Assembly: GCA_965662575.1 (NCBI GenBank)
Contig: CBFIHN010000032.1
Coordinates: 1-18,410, forward strand
DNA length: 18,410 nucleotides
Direction of reading: 5' to 3'
DNA from: CBFIHN01 sp965662575
GTDB taxonomy: Bacteria; Pseudomonadota; Gammaproteobacteria; Francisellales; CACEW01
The translations under genes were made by a program, and so were the position numbers. Within the stretch, counting starts at the first letter, position 1. Every line of letters begins with the position of its first letter. The notes below the pieces were generated by a model. It worked only from the letters and a program-made list of their open reading frames with translations. It searched no databases and had not been told where the DNA came from. Below, piece by piece: positions 1-7,192 of the stretch.

Positions 1-56
1 GCTGACGCACCTGTGGCAAGCAAAGAGAGCAACAAAAACACCGCAAAATGTCGCAT
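1..56 (-). CDS. Start of an exported protein, cut by the window edge
   Basis: Read on the minus strand from position 56, the frame is MRHFAVFLLLSLLATGASA and stays open to the window edge. A positively charged start, an eleven-residue hydrophobic core and small residues (A-T-G-A-S-A) make a typical Sec signal peptide, so the product is probably exported. An in-frame ATG at 77-75 would add MVMCGFF. Neither start has a clear ribosome binding site, and the shorter form gives the more normal signal peptide. Nothing of the mature protein is visible, so no function can be given. It is transcribed away from the MFS gene at 522. Confidence 0.45.
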   Translation of the reverse strand, partial: MRHFAVFLLLSLLATGAS

Positions 57-521
57 GAAAAAACCACACATAACCATGCAATTAATATAGAGTTATTTTT
101 GATGTTTTGCTAGATTATTGTTTTTTTTGGCCTGGTCAAGGTGAGTCAGTTGATTACAATCAGATAGGACCTCATTCTGTTGTTAGCGGATTAGTTAATC
201 ATCCGGCACTGTCATGCCTGCACACGCGGGGATTTAATTTTAAGTCTGGATATTTGCTGCGTAAGGTTTGCAAACTGTTTGCCTCGCATGTTAGTGTGGC
301 TGAAAATGTTGGTGTTGTATCAAATTGCTTGGATACCTAGGCCTGTTGGTATTTCCTCGTCGGCAGGGATCCCGTTTTTCATGCTTTGGATCCGCGTCTA
401 TGCGGGATAAATCTAGCTGACGGAGGGTCTATTTGGCTAGTGAGGTTACTCTTCTCATTAGGAGATCAGATTTTGTCGGCTAGCAATTAATTCAGGACAG
501 CACCAAAATACTCAAGAGATT
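57..521. other. Gene-free stretch
   Basis: About 465 bases separate the minus-strand exported protein from the MFS transporter. The only plus-strand frame (107-340) starts with TTG, has no ribosome binding site and resembles nothing I know. Minus-strand frames are broken by many stops. The distinct structure is the palindromic segment at about 356-411, listed separately. The rest may be decayed coding sequence, but I recognise no family in it. Confidence 0.5.
356..411. repeat. Palindromic dispersed-repeat-like segment
   Basis: The segment contains two GGATCC palindromes about 20 bases apart and, next to the second, an ATCCGCG-TCTA-TGCGGGAT imperfect hairpin. On the minus strand it reads ATCCCGCATAGACGCGGATCC, with GGGATCCCTGCCGACGAGG further on. 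This resembles the ATCCCGC-rich palindromic intergenic repeats common in obligate and facultative intracellular bacteria. No second copy was seen in this window, so repeat status is inferred from its look alone. Confidence 0.35.
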
Positions 522-1763
522 ATGCCTGCTTATTCGCTTCGTCAAGCTGGTCAATTATTCATTATTTTTGTTGCCAGTTTATTATTTTATTGCTATGAAT
601 TTTTCCTCCGGTTACTCACGGGTGCTTATCAGCCACAAATTACGCAACACTTTGCTATTCATCATAATCTCAGCTTTTCATTTTTAATTTCTAGCTATAA
701 TTTTACTTACTTGCTGATGCAGATTCCGGCAGGTATTTTACTTGATCGCTATGGTAGTAAGCGTGTTTTAATGGTTGCAACGCTAGTTTGTGGTATTGGC
801 AATATTTTATTTGTTGTCGATGGTTATTATGTGGCACTTCTAGCGCGATTATTGGTTGGTTTTGGTTCAGCCTTTGCTTTTATTGGTGTATTAAAAGTGT
901 CTCGAGAATATATGCCCGGTCGCTACTTTTCTTTATTTGCCGCCATCGCCATTTCGTTGGGCACATTAGCAGCGGCATTTTCACAGCAGTTAAGCATTCT
1001 GTTGCTTGAGTATGGGCTATCATGGCGGTTTGTCTTTGTCGCTTCCGGGCTAGTTGCCTTACCCATTGCCATCTTTTTCTATGTCAGTTTTACGTTAATA
1101 CAAAGCAAAGTTGAGGTGCAAGTATTTCCTAAGTTGCCAATTATTACTCAGCAAGTTAGGCAATTATTAGCACTAAAGTATCTATGGCTTAATGCTGCTT
1201 GGGCGGGGTTAATTTACATACCAACAATTATTTTAACTGCACAATATGGGATTAAATATTTTCATTCCTTGTATGACCTCAATAGTTACCAATCTTTAGA
1301 AATGGTTACCTTCATTCTATTGGGTTGGGTTGTTTGCTCGCCGCTCTATAGTTTTTGGGTTAGCCGATGGGGACAGATGAATAAAGTCATTGTGATTGCC
1401 GGTTTCTTGTTAATGGTATCATTATCGGTGATGTCTTATTTCCCACACTCCATTGCGCATTGGCTTTCGAATGTTTGTTTCCTTGTTGGTATGTTTTCAG
1501 CCGTTCAGGTGCTGGTATGGCACTGGTTTCATCGAATTTGTCCACAAAATATCTCAGCGGTTGGTATGGCGATAACTAACATGATTATCACGGGAGTGAC
1601 TGAAGTAGGCCAGTTATTTAGCGGCGCGATGCTGGATTGGCACGCCGTGCAGCATACATTGGGACTCTCTCAGCCAATACAGTTTGTCAGTGTTTTATTT
1701 TTACTTGCTGTATTGGCTAGTTTGTTATTGCTCCGTAAAATGCGTTATCACCCTTTGAGCTAG
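522..1763 (+). CDS. MFS transporter, Pht/phthalate-permease-like
   Basis: This 413-residue protein is an inner-membrane major facilitator with about 12 hydrophobic segments. After the second helix it carries the MFS loop motif as PAGILLDRYGSKR (about residues 70-82), with the conserved Asp and the basic cluster. The N-terminal YCYEFFLR stretch before helix 1 is typical of the Pht/phthalate-permease-like transporters of Legionella, Coxiella and Francisella, some of which import amino acids or nucleosides. The substrate cannot be told from sequence. An AAGAGA stretch just upstream supports the ATG at 522. An amino-acid-type permease starts 8 bases after the stop, so the two are probably one transcript and may serve nutrient uptake together. 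Confidence 0.85.
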   Translation: MPAYSLRQAGQLFIIFVASLLFYCYEFFLRLLTGAYQPQITQHFAIHHNLSFSFLISSYNFTYLLMQIPAGILLDRYGSKRVLMVATLVCGIGNILFVVDGYYVALLARLLVGFGSAFAFIGVLKVSREYMPGRYFSLFAAIAISLGTLAAAFSQQLSILLLEYGLSWRFVFVASGLVALPIAIFFYVSFTLIQSKVEVQVFPKLPIITQQVRQLLALKYLWLNAAWAGLIYIPTIILTAQYGIKYFHSLYDLNSYQSLEMVTFILLGWVVCSPLYSFWVSRWGQMNKVIVIAGFLLMVSLSVMSYFPHSIAHWLSNVCFLVGMFSAVQVLVWHWFHRICPQNISAVGMAITNMIITGVTEVGQLFSGAMLDWHAVQHTLGLSQPIQFVSVLFLLAVLASLLLLRKMRYHPLS

Positions 1764-1771
1764 TATCATTT

Positions 1772-3154
1772 ATGTCACGACCGTCTCAGAAAATTCTTGG
1801 TAGCTTTAGCTTGTGTATGATTAGCGTTTCTGCCATTTTAAGCTTACGCAGTTTGCCGTTAATGGCGAGTGTGGGCTGGCATGCAATTAGCTTTTATTTT
1901 CTGGCAGGTTTGCTGTTTTTACTACCGAGTGGTTTGGTTTGTGCCGAGTTGTCTACACGATTTCCAGAAAATGGGGGTATTTACACCTGGGTACGTGCTG
2001 CGTTTGGAGATCAAATCGGCTTAAGTGCGATGTGGATGGAGTGGTTTAATAATGTGGTTGCGTTTCCTACCACTCTGGCAATGATTGTCACCACATTGGC
2101 TTACGTCGGCTTGCCGCAGCTAGCGTCTAACAAATATTGGCTGTTTAGTCTGATGATGGCGGTGTTTTGGGGCGTGAGTATTTATCATTTTTTCGGTGTG
2201 CGCGCCGCTCGGTTATTGAGTATTGTTGGGGCTTTGTTCGGTACGTTGTTACCGGCATTGGCTATTATTTTGTTGGCTGGTCTTTGGCTAGGGTCTGCAA
2301 ATCCGAGCCAGATTCCTCACAGTACCGTATTACCACAGTTTTCGTTGGCTAGTGTCGTCTTTTTTGTTGCGGTGTTATCCTCGTACTCAGGAATGCAGGT
2401 GACAGCCTTTCATGCTAAAGATGTCCGTAGTCCGCAAACAAGTTTTCCACGTGCCATTTTCTTCGCGGGGTTATTAATTTTTATTTTTTCTTGTTTGACT
2501 TCTTTGGCTATTGCGACTGTGGTGCCGCAGGCAAAAATTAATTTGATCAACGGGGTGATACAAACATTCACATATTTTTTTCGGGCATTTGATTTATCCT
2601 GGTTGACACCTATTTTGGCCATATTGATCGTGTTGGGTTCTTTGGCGAGCTTAAGTGCTTGGGTGTTGGCACCTGCTCGGGGGATGCAATATGCGGCGAC
2701 ACAAAAACAATTGCCACAAGTTTTAGCCTATCAAAATCGTTTCGATATGCCTTGGGTTGTGCTATTAGTACAAGCTGTGTTGACGAGTTTGCTTGCGTCA
2801 ATATTTTTATTTGCTGACCAAGCGAAACAAGCCTTTTGGTTGTTATTGGCGTTGACCAGTCAGTTCACAGTTTTGGTCTATATTTTGGTATTCATTGCCG
2901 CCATTGTTTTGCGTTTTAGGCAAGGCAAAAGATCGGCAGGATTTCATATCCCTGGGCCAAATAGTGTGATGGTTTTGATCTGTGGTTTGGGTGTTGTTGC
3001 CTGTTTTATTGGCTTCTCATTGGGTTTATTAGCGCCGAGTCAATTGCATTTTACTAAGCCCTGGTTGTTTAGTCTGATCATGATCGTTGGTGATGCGCTG
3101 ATTATTGCAATACCTTGGCTTTACCTAGCCTGTGTTAAAAGGAGCAAGTCATGA
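1772..3154 (+). CDS. APC-family amino acid permease (glutamate:GABA antiporter-like)
   Basis: This 460-residue integral membrane protein has about 12 hydrophobic segments. The N-terminal half has the APC signature, with the conserved run PENGGIYTWVRAAFG (about residues 65-79) after the second helix, as in the GadC/YjeM/GGA branch. Members exchange or import amino acids such as glutamate and GABA; the substrate here is inferred only to be an amino acid. It follows the MFS gene by 8 bases, and its TGA overlaps the ATG of cca in an ATGA, which implies translational coupling. The ribosome binding site of cca (AAAAGGAG) lies inside its last codons. Length is normal for the family. Confidence 0.85.
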   Translation: MSRPSQKILGSFSLCMISVSAILSLRSLPLMASVGWHAISFYFLAGLLFLLPSGLVCAELSTRFPENGGIYTWVRAAFGDQIGLSAMWMEWFNNVVAFPTTLAMIVTTLAYVGLPQLASNKYWLFSLMMAVFWGVSIYHFFGVRAARLLSIVGALFGTLLPALAIILLAGLWLGSANPSQIPHSTVLPQFSLASVVFFVAVLSSYSGMQVTAFHAKDVRSPQTSFPRAIFFAGLLIFIFSCLTSLAIATVVPQAKINLINGVIQTFTYFFRAFDLSWLTPILAILIVLGSLASLSAWVLAPARGMQYAATQKQLPQVLAYQNRFDMPWVVLLVQAVLTSLLASIFLFADQAKQAFWLLLALTSQFTVLVYILVFIAAIVLRFRQGKRSAGFHIPGPNSVMVLICGLGVVACFIGFSLGLLAPSQLHFTKPWLFSLIMIVGDALIIAIPWLYLACVKRSKS

Positions 3155-4326
3155 ACATTTATTGCGTTGGTGGCGCGGTGCGAGATCGTTTGCTCGGGCG
3201 GGAGGTGAATGACCATGATTGGGTGGTTGTTGGTGCGACAGCGCAGCAAATGCTTGCGCAAGGCTATCGCCCAGTTGGTCGAGATTTCCCTGTGTTTTTA
3301 CACCCGCAGACAAAAGAAGAGTACGCACTAGCGCGGCAAGAGCGTAAAGTTGGTTTAGGTCATCAGGCCTTCGAGTTTGAGAGCACAGAAAATGTTAGTC
3401 TAGAGCAGGATTTATCCCGCAGGGACTTAACGATTAATGCCATCGCAGAAGATAAGCAGGGGGCTTTAATTGACCCTTTTCATGGACAAAAAGATTTGGT
3501 CAAGCGTAAGCTGCGTCATGTGTCTGAGGCCTTTATTGATGATCCGCTGCGATTATTGCGTGTGGCTCGTCTTGCCGCACAATTACATGCTTATCATTTT
3601 CAAGTTGCAGAGGAAACTAAGCAGTTGATGCAGGCGATGGTCGCTAATCAAGAGCTACGTTATTTGTCAAAAGAGCGCTTATGGCAGGAGTGTGAGAAAG
3701 CACTAGCGTCTGATGCACCACACATTTTTTTTGAGGTGCTGATAGCCTGTGGTGCTGCAAATTATCTTTGTTCAGGTCAATTGAGTACGACAACGGATCA
3801 AGATGAGATTTCACGTCCGTCCTTAAAGCCAACAGAAGTCGGGGGTTTTTACAAAAAATGCGCAAGTCCTGTTTGTGAATCTGATTTAAGGGCACTTCAG
3901 TTGGCCGTTGAGAAATCATTCGGCTTGCCTGTGCGTTATGCGTTATTGCAGAGTATTGCCACACGAAGTAGTCCTTTGATTGCAGCTGCGCCTAAACGTT
4001 TACGTGAACTTCACCGACTGGTGACAAAATGTGCGCCATTTTTTCAGCAAATTAAACCCGCTGATCCAGAGTCTATCCTGAACTTTTTACTCTCAGCTGA
4101 TGCGTTACGTCGTTATGAGCGCTTTACCTCGTTGCTCGATGTCTTAGAGATTATTTTTGCACAACAAAATAGGCCGCTTCCAATTCGGCGTCAGACAATC
4201 ATAGCGATAACCAAAGGACTGTCGACACTAAATATTGATGATTTGCTAGGGCAAAATTTAGATCCAAAAATATTAGCTGAGCGCATACGAGAAAAACGAT
4301 TACAGTGGTTGGTAGCGTTTTGGTAA
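3151..4326 (+). CDS. cca: CCA-adding tRNA nucleotidyltransferase with degenerate HD domain
   Basis: This enzyme builds or repairs the 3' CCA end of tRNAs from CTP and ATP. The N-terminus matches bacterial Cca closely: GGAVRD at residues 7-12, catalytic carboxylates D21 and D23 in NDHDWVVVG, then RRDLTINAIA and DDPLRLLRVAR, the nucleotide-recognition region. It has 391 residues against 412 in E. coli. The C-terminal half can still be followed by eye, but where E. coli has the HD-phosphohydrolase motif CHDLGKG this protein reads ALLQSIA. The metal-binding His-Asp pair and the following His-rich segment are gone. CCA addition should be intact, while the 2'-phosphatase/phosphodiesterase activities are probably lost. 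The ATG at 3151 overlaps the permease stop and follows AAAAGGAG. Confidence 0.92.
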   Translation: MNIYCVGGAVRDRLLGREVNDHDWVVVGATAQQMLAQGYRPVGRDFPVFLHPQTKEEYALARQERKVGLGHQAFEFESTENVSLEQDLSRRDLTINAIAEDKQGALIDPFHGQKDLVKRKLRHVSEAFIDDPLRLLRVARLAAQLHAYHFQVAEETKQLMQAMVANQELRYLSKERLWQECEKALASDAPHIFFEVLIACGAANYLCSGQLSTTTDQDEISRPSLKPTEVGGFYKKCASPVCESDLRALQLAVEKSFGLPVRYALLQSIATRSSPLIAAAPKRLRELHRLVTKCAPFFQQIKPADPESILNFLLSADALRRYERFTSLLDVLEIIFAQQNRPLPIRRQTIIAITKGLSTLNIDDLLGQNLDPKILAERIREKRLQWLVAFW

Positions 4327-4375
4327 AAATAATCACCTCTGTTATGATTGTCTAGTCACTTTTTTGAGAATATTC

Positions 4376-4894
4376 ATGGATAAAACAAACGATATGACCG
4401 CCAATCTTTGGAATGATGATAATACGGAAGCGTTTAATAATGAGACCTTTTATCATCTCTTGATGGAACAATATAAAGTTTATGTCGAAATGTCTGATCG
4501 AATGAGCGCGCGTAGGAGTTTATGTAATGTGTTTTTCTTAACTTTTCATGCGGTTATCTTAGGCTTTTTAGGGTTGTCCTTGAGTCGAGCCCCTTACATT
4601 CCTTCAATTGAACTATTACTGATTACTTTACTTGGCCTTTTGGTGTTATGCTACGCTTGGGGACGTTTGGCGCAGTATTATCGCCGTGCAGTCCGTGCTA
4701 AAGAGGGGGTGATTAAAGAACTTGAATCTAAATTGCCGTCGAGTCCAGCCAGTCAAGCAGAATTGAATTCATTAGTGAAGGGGCGACCTTACAATCCATT
4801 ACGCCGCCTAGAATTATACTTGCCGTTTGTCTTTGCTGTGCTCTATGTGTTTTCATTTTTCTATGTTGCTTATCTATCTCAAGCGTTGCACTAA
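4376..4894 (+). CDS. Three-helix membrane protein, possibly RipA-like
   Basis: Starting at the ATG at 4376 the protein has 172 residues; a longer reading from TTG at 4364 has no support. A soluble N-terminus contains LLMEQYKVYVEMSDRMSARR, followed by two adjacent hydrophobic helices (about residues 47-68 and 76-99), a basic loop (QYYRRAVRAKEG) and a third helix near the C-terminus. The QYKxYVEMxDRxSxRR start before the first helix is what I associate with the RipA-like family, named after a Francisella inner-membrane protein needed for growth inside host cells. That link is from memory and tentative. A 93-residue membrane protein begins 3 bases after its stop, so the two are likely co-translated. 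Confidence 0.7.
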   Translation: MDKTNDMTANLWNDDNTEAFNNETFYHLLMEQYKVYVEMSDRMSARRSLCNVFFLTFHAVILGFLGLSLSRAPYIPSIELLLITLLGLLVLCYAWGRLAQYYRRAVRAKEGVIKELESKLPSSPASQAELNSLVKGRPYNPLRRLELYLPFVFAVLYVFSFFYVAYLSQALH

Positions 4895-4897
4895 GCT

Positions 4898-5179
4898 ATG
4901 AATCATTTATTAGCCCCCTTTGCACAAAGTATTTCAAGTATTAGTGCTGTCATATTTTTACTCAATGCATTATTGCATGTCATGATTGCTGCCGGTGTTG
5001 CCAAAGATGTTGGGCACCGGAATAAGCGCCGTGCGCCCACTCATTTTATACCTGGCATTGTTTGGGTATTGAGTGCCTTGATAGGCGGGATTCTGCTATT
5101 AGCAGTTTATTGGTTGATTCACTATTCTAGTTTGGCTCGTTTTAGAACATCAGAAGATAATAAGGTTTGGGAACCCTGA
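4898..5179 (+). CDS. Small two-helix membrane protein, unknown function
   Basis: This 93-residue protein has two hydrophobic helices (about residues 15-35 and 51-75) separated by a basic loop GHRNKRRAP. By the positive-inside rule the loop is cytoplasmic. There is no signal peptide and no motif I recognise. The ATG lies 3 bases beyond the stop of the preceding three-helix protein, with no independent ribosome binding site visible, so translation is probably coupled and the two products may work together. It is the last gene of the plus-strand run and faces a convergent gene across the hairpin at 5183-5280. Confidence 0.6.
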   Translation: MNHLLAPFAQSISSISAVIFLLNALLHVMIAAGVAKDVGHRNKRRAPTHFIPGIVWVLSALIGGILLLAVYWLIHYSSLARFRTSEDNKVWEP

Positions 5180-5182
5180 AAA

Positions 5183-5280
5183 AGGGTAGGGCCTGCTTTT
5201 CTTGAACTGCCTTCATCAGTACGGCGGCAGATTTGCCGCACATAAGAAGCAGAACATTAAGAATATCCAGGCACTACCCC
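5183..5280 (-). repeat. Long imperfect inverted repeat, possible terminator or 3'-UTR RNA
   Basis: The outer arms GGGTAGGGCCTG (5184-5195) and CAGGCACTACCC (5268-5279) pair with one mismatch. Inner CTGC/TTCTT blocks pair partly (around 5193-5203 and 5243-5252), and the apex is a separate perfect hairpin, GCGGCA-GATT-TGCCGC (5224-5239). On the minus strand the outer stem closes with CTACCC followed directly by five T, as an intrinsic terminator would. The element would therefore end transcription of the minus-strand gene at 5292. Its arms enclose about 100 nt, far longer than a normal terminator, so it may instead be a structured RNA or a mobile palindromic repeat. Not a tRNA or 4.5S RNA. Confidence 0.5.
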
Positions 5281-5291
5281 GTGGCGTATGC

Positions 5292-6245
5292 CTAATCTAA
5301 AGATGGTATTGATTGTTCGTTTCTATCATGATTTTGCTTAGTCCCCGTCGCATAGAGATCAGCACATGAATAATAATCCGATTCTGATGTAAATGCAGCG
5401 CTATAGAGTTGCATAAATTCCTTACAAAAAGTGGCAACGCCTGGAGCTGGCTTTTGTTGTAAAAATAGGCGTGTCAATGCAATAGTAAATAGGTCATCAT
5501 ATTGCGGGTTCTTGCAAAACTTTTGGACATCATCATTTGCTTGGCGTATTAAGTCTATTCTTATGTTGTGCCATACATAGCTGAGGACAATATTTCTTAT
5601 AGTAGCCGAGGGCAATTTAGTAGCATCTTCTTCCTTTATTCTTTCTTCAGCGTCTTTTTGACTCAGTCCCGTTGCCTTTTCAATTTGGCCACTGTTTTGC
5701 AATGCATCTAGCGCTGTAGATGCTTTTTTTGAATCACCTTCACTAGCAATATTACGTAAGTCTTTTATTAAATCACGCTGGTCTTCGTTTAGCATGATGG
5801 TGTCATTGATATTGTTTCGATCTGCTGCATTCACACTCGGTTGATCTTCGAAATTATTGCGACCACTATCAGTTTGGTTCTCAGAGAATTTTTTGTCTTC
5901 AGCCATAATGACTTGGTGAGCATATGTCCGAAGCAACATGATTTTTTCTTGAGCCGATTCATTTGTTTTATCAATTCTTTTTAGTTCTTCTATGACATCA
6001 CGAATCACTACTTTATTATTGACGTCTTTGTCTAGTAGCAGTTTTTCGATTTGAAGAGAAGACCTTTGCTCATCGCTCACACATTGCCTAAGTGCATCCT
6101 CTAGCAGTTTTTTGATGCAATCGTACTCGCCCTCGCCAAGGATAAGTATCGTCTCATGGTCTTTTATATAGTCGAGTACGTTCTCTAGTAGTTTTCTAAC
6201 TTTCTTAGTCAGCTGTTCTTTGGATAGTAGAGGATGTTGTGACAT
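5292..6245 (-). CDS. Orphan helical/coiled-coil protein, unknown function
   Basis: This protein has 317 residues, no signal peptide and no transmembrane segment. It is rich in Lys, Glu, Asp and Asn. The N-terminal 110 residues and residues about 150-210 look alpha-helical and partly coiled-coil, with an Asn/Asp-rich linker near 118-150. The C-terminal third (VLSYVWHNIRIDLIR and onward) is more globular. I recognise no domain. AAAGGAAA upstream of the ATG is a good ribosome binding site, so it is very likely expressed. In lineages with type IV secretion such orphan helical proteins are often effectors, but nothing here proves secretion. It is divergent from the response regulator gene and ends just before the hairpin at 5183-5280. 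Confidence 0.75.
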   Translation of the reverse strand: MSQHPLLSKEQLTKKVRKLLENVLDYIKDHETILILGEGEYDCIKKLLEDALRQCVSDEQRSSLQIEKLLLDKDVNNKVVIRDVIEELKRIDKTNESAQEKIMLLRTYAHQVIMAEDKKFSENQTDSGRNNFEDQPSVNAADRNNINDTIMLNEDQRDLIKDLRNIASEGDSKKASTALDALQNSGQIEKATGLSQKDAEERIKEEDATKLPSATIRNIVLSYVWHNIRIDLIRQANDDVQKFCKNPQYDDLFTIALTRLFLQQKPAPGVATFCKEFMQLYSAAFTSESDYYSCADLYATGTKQNHDRNEQSIPSLD

Positions 6246-6553
6246 AGTAATTTCCTTTTACTTTTTGTGTTACATTGGATCTCAAGTATTGATCATTAAA
6301 TAAGGCCAAACTTGAGAGTAGACTATGTTTATTAGTCGATTGTATATCGTGATGGTATAATCTTTTTTGTTACAAATCAACTAATTGGTGCCATCTTATT
6401 AAATTTTTATTACACATAGATTTTTCGTTTTTTATCGAGGCTGTCAATCCAAAATAGACATGACTGACATGCTTGCACAGTTGAGTGACGTAAATTTTGA
6501 AGCATGCTATTATGAGTCAGCAATGATAAAATCATAGCAATGAGGCTACTTAA
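6246..6553 (+). promoter_or_regulatory. Divergent regulatory region upstream of the response regulator
   Basis: This 308-base AT-rich spacer separates the orphan gene (minus) from the response regulator (plus). A TATAAT at 6356-6361, followed by a T-rich stretch, is the best -10 box for plus-strand transcription. The ATGAGG at 6540-6545 can serve as ribosome binding site for the ATG at 6554. The proximal block from GTTGAGTGACGTAAATTTTG (6480-6499) through the start codon, and more weakly the block from about 6362, recur in inverted orientation at 11641-11809. That raises the chance that parts of it are functional binding sites. Confidence 0.45.
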
Positions 6554-7192
6554 ATGATTCGAGTTTTATTAGTTGACGACCACGCCTTAATCCGTAGCGG
6601 GATAGACCGCCTACTAAGTGATATTGATGATATTGATGTTATTGGTGAGGCGGCGAATGGCGAGGAAGCTATACAGCAATGCAAAGCACTGCAGCCTGAT
6701 GTCGTTTTAATGGATGTCAGTATGCCAGGGATGGGTGGACTTGAGGCAATCAAACGGATTTCTACGCGCTACCCAGATATTCGTATTCTTGCGGTGACCG
6801 CACATACGGATGAACCCTACCCTTCCCGAGTTATTCAGGCAGGTGCTGCAGGCTATATGACCAAAGGCGCTGGTGCTAAAGAAATGCAACATGCCATTTT
6901 AATGACCCACACAGGCCAGCGGCATATCAGTCAAGACATTGCACAAAACTTAGCGTTAAAACAATTGGGCGATAAAAAAGGAGATATTACTGAGCTACTT
7001 TCCGAGCGTGAAGTGCAGATTATGATTATGATCACCAGTGGTAAGAGAGTAAAAGATATTTCTAAAAAATTAAACTTAAGTGCTAAAACCGTCAATAGCT
7101 ATCGCTATCGAATTTTTGAAAAACTCGATCTCAATAGCGATGTTGAGTTAACACACTTTGCTTTAAGATATAATTTGATTGATGCCCAGTGA
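6554..7192 (+). CDS. uvrY: Response regulator of the UvrY/GacA/LetA type
   Basis: This 212-residue protein has an N-terminal receiver domain and a C-terminal LuxR-type helix-turn-helix. The receiver shows the acidic pair D8-D9, phospho-acceptor D54 in VLMDVSMPGMGG, the switch T82 and K104 in YMTKGAGA. The DNA-binding half begins at LSEREVQIMIMITSGK and includes the recognition helix SAKTVNSYRYRIFEKL. In gammaproteobacteria this regulator answers the BarA/GacS/LetS sensor kinase and drives small RNAs that sequester CsrA, which controls growth-phase and virulence switches. Identity is supported by uvrC, which overlaps its end by 11 bases as in the classic uvrY-uvrC or gacA-uvrC pair. No cognate kinase or Csr-type RNA is evident in the window. 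Confidence 0.92.
   Translation: MIRVLLVDDHALIRSGIDRLLSDIDDIDVIGEAANGEEAIQQCKALQPDVVLMDVSMPGMGGLEAIKRISTRYPDIRILAVTAHTDEPYPSRVIQAGAAGYMTKGAGAKEMQHAILMTHTGQRHISQDIAQNLALKQLGDKKGDITELLSEREVQIMIMITSGKRVKDISKKLNLSAKTVNSYRYRIFEKLDLNSDVELTHFALRYNLIDAQ

Noticed and set aside
107..340. 77-codon plus-strand frame near the window start
   Set aside because: It starts with TTG, has no ribosome binding site and no recognisable sequence.
5183..5280. Possible 4.5S (SRP) RNA, because of the GGGGTAG...CTACCC closing stem and an AAGGCAG block
   Set aside because: The conserved GTCCGGAAGGAAGCAGCC apical region of 4.5S RNA is absent; the apex here is GCGGCA-GATT-TGCCGC.
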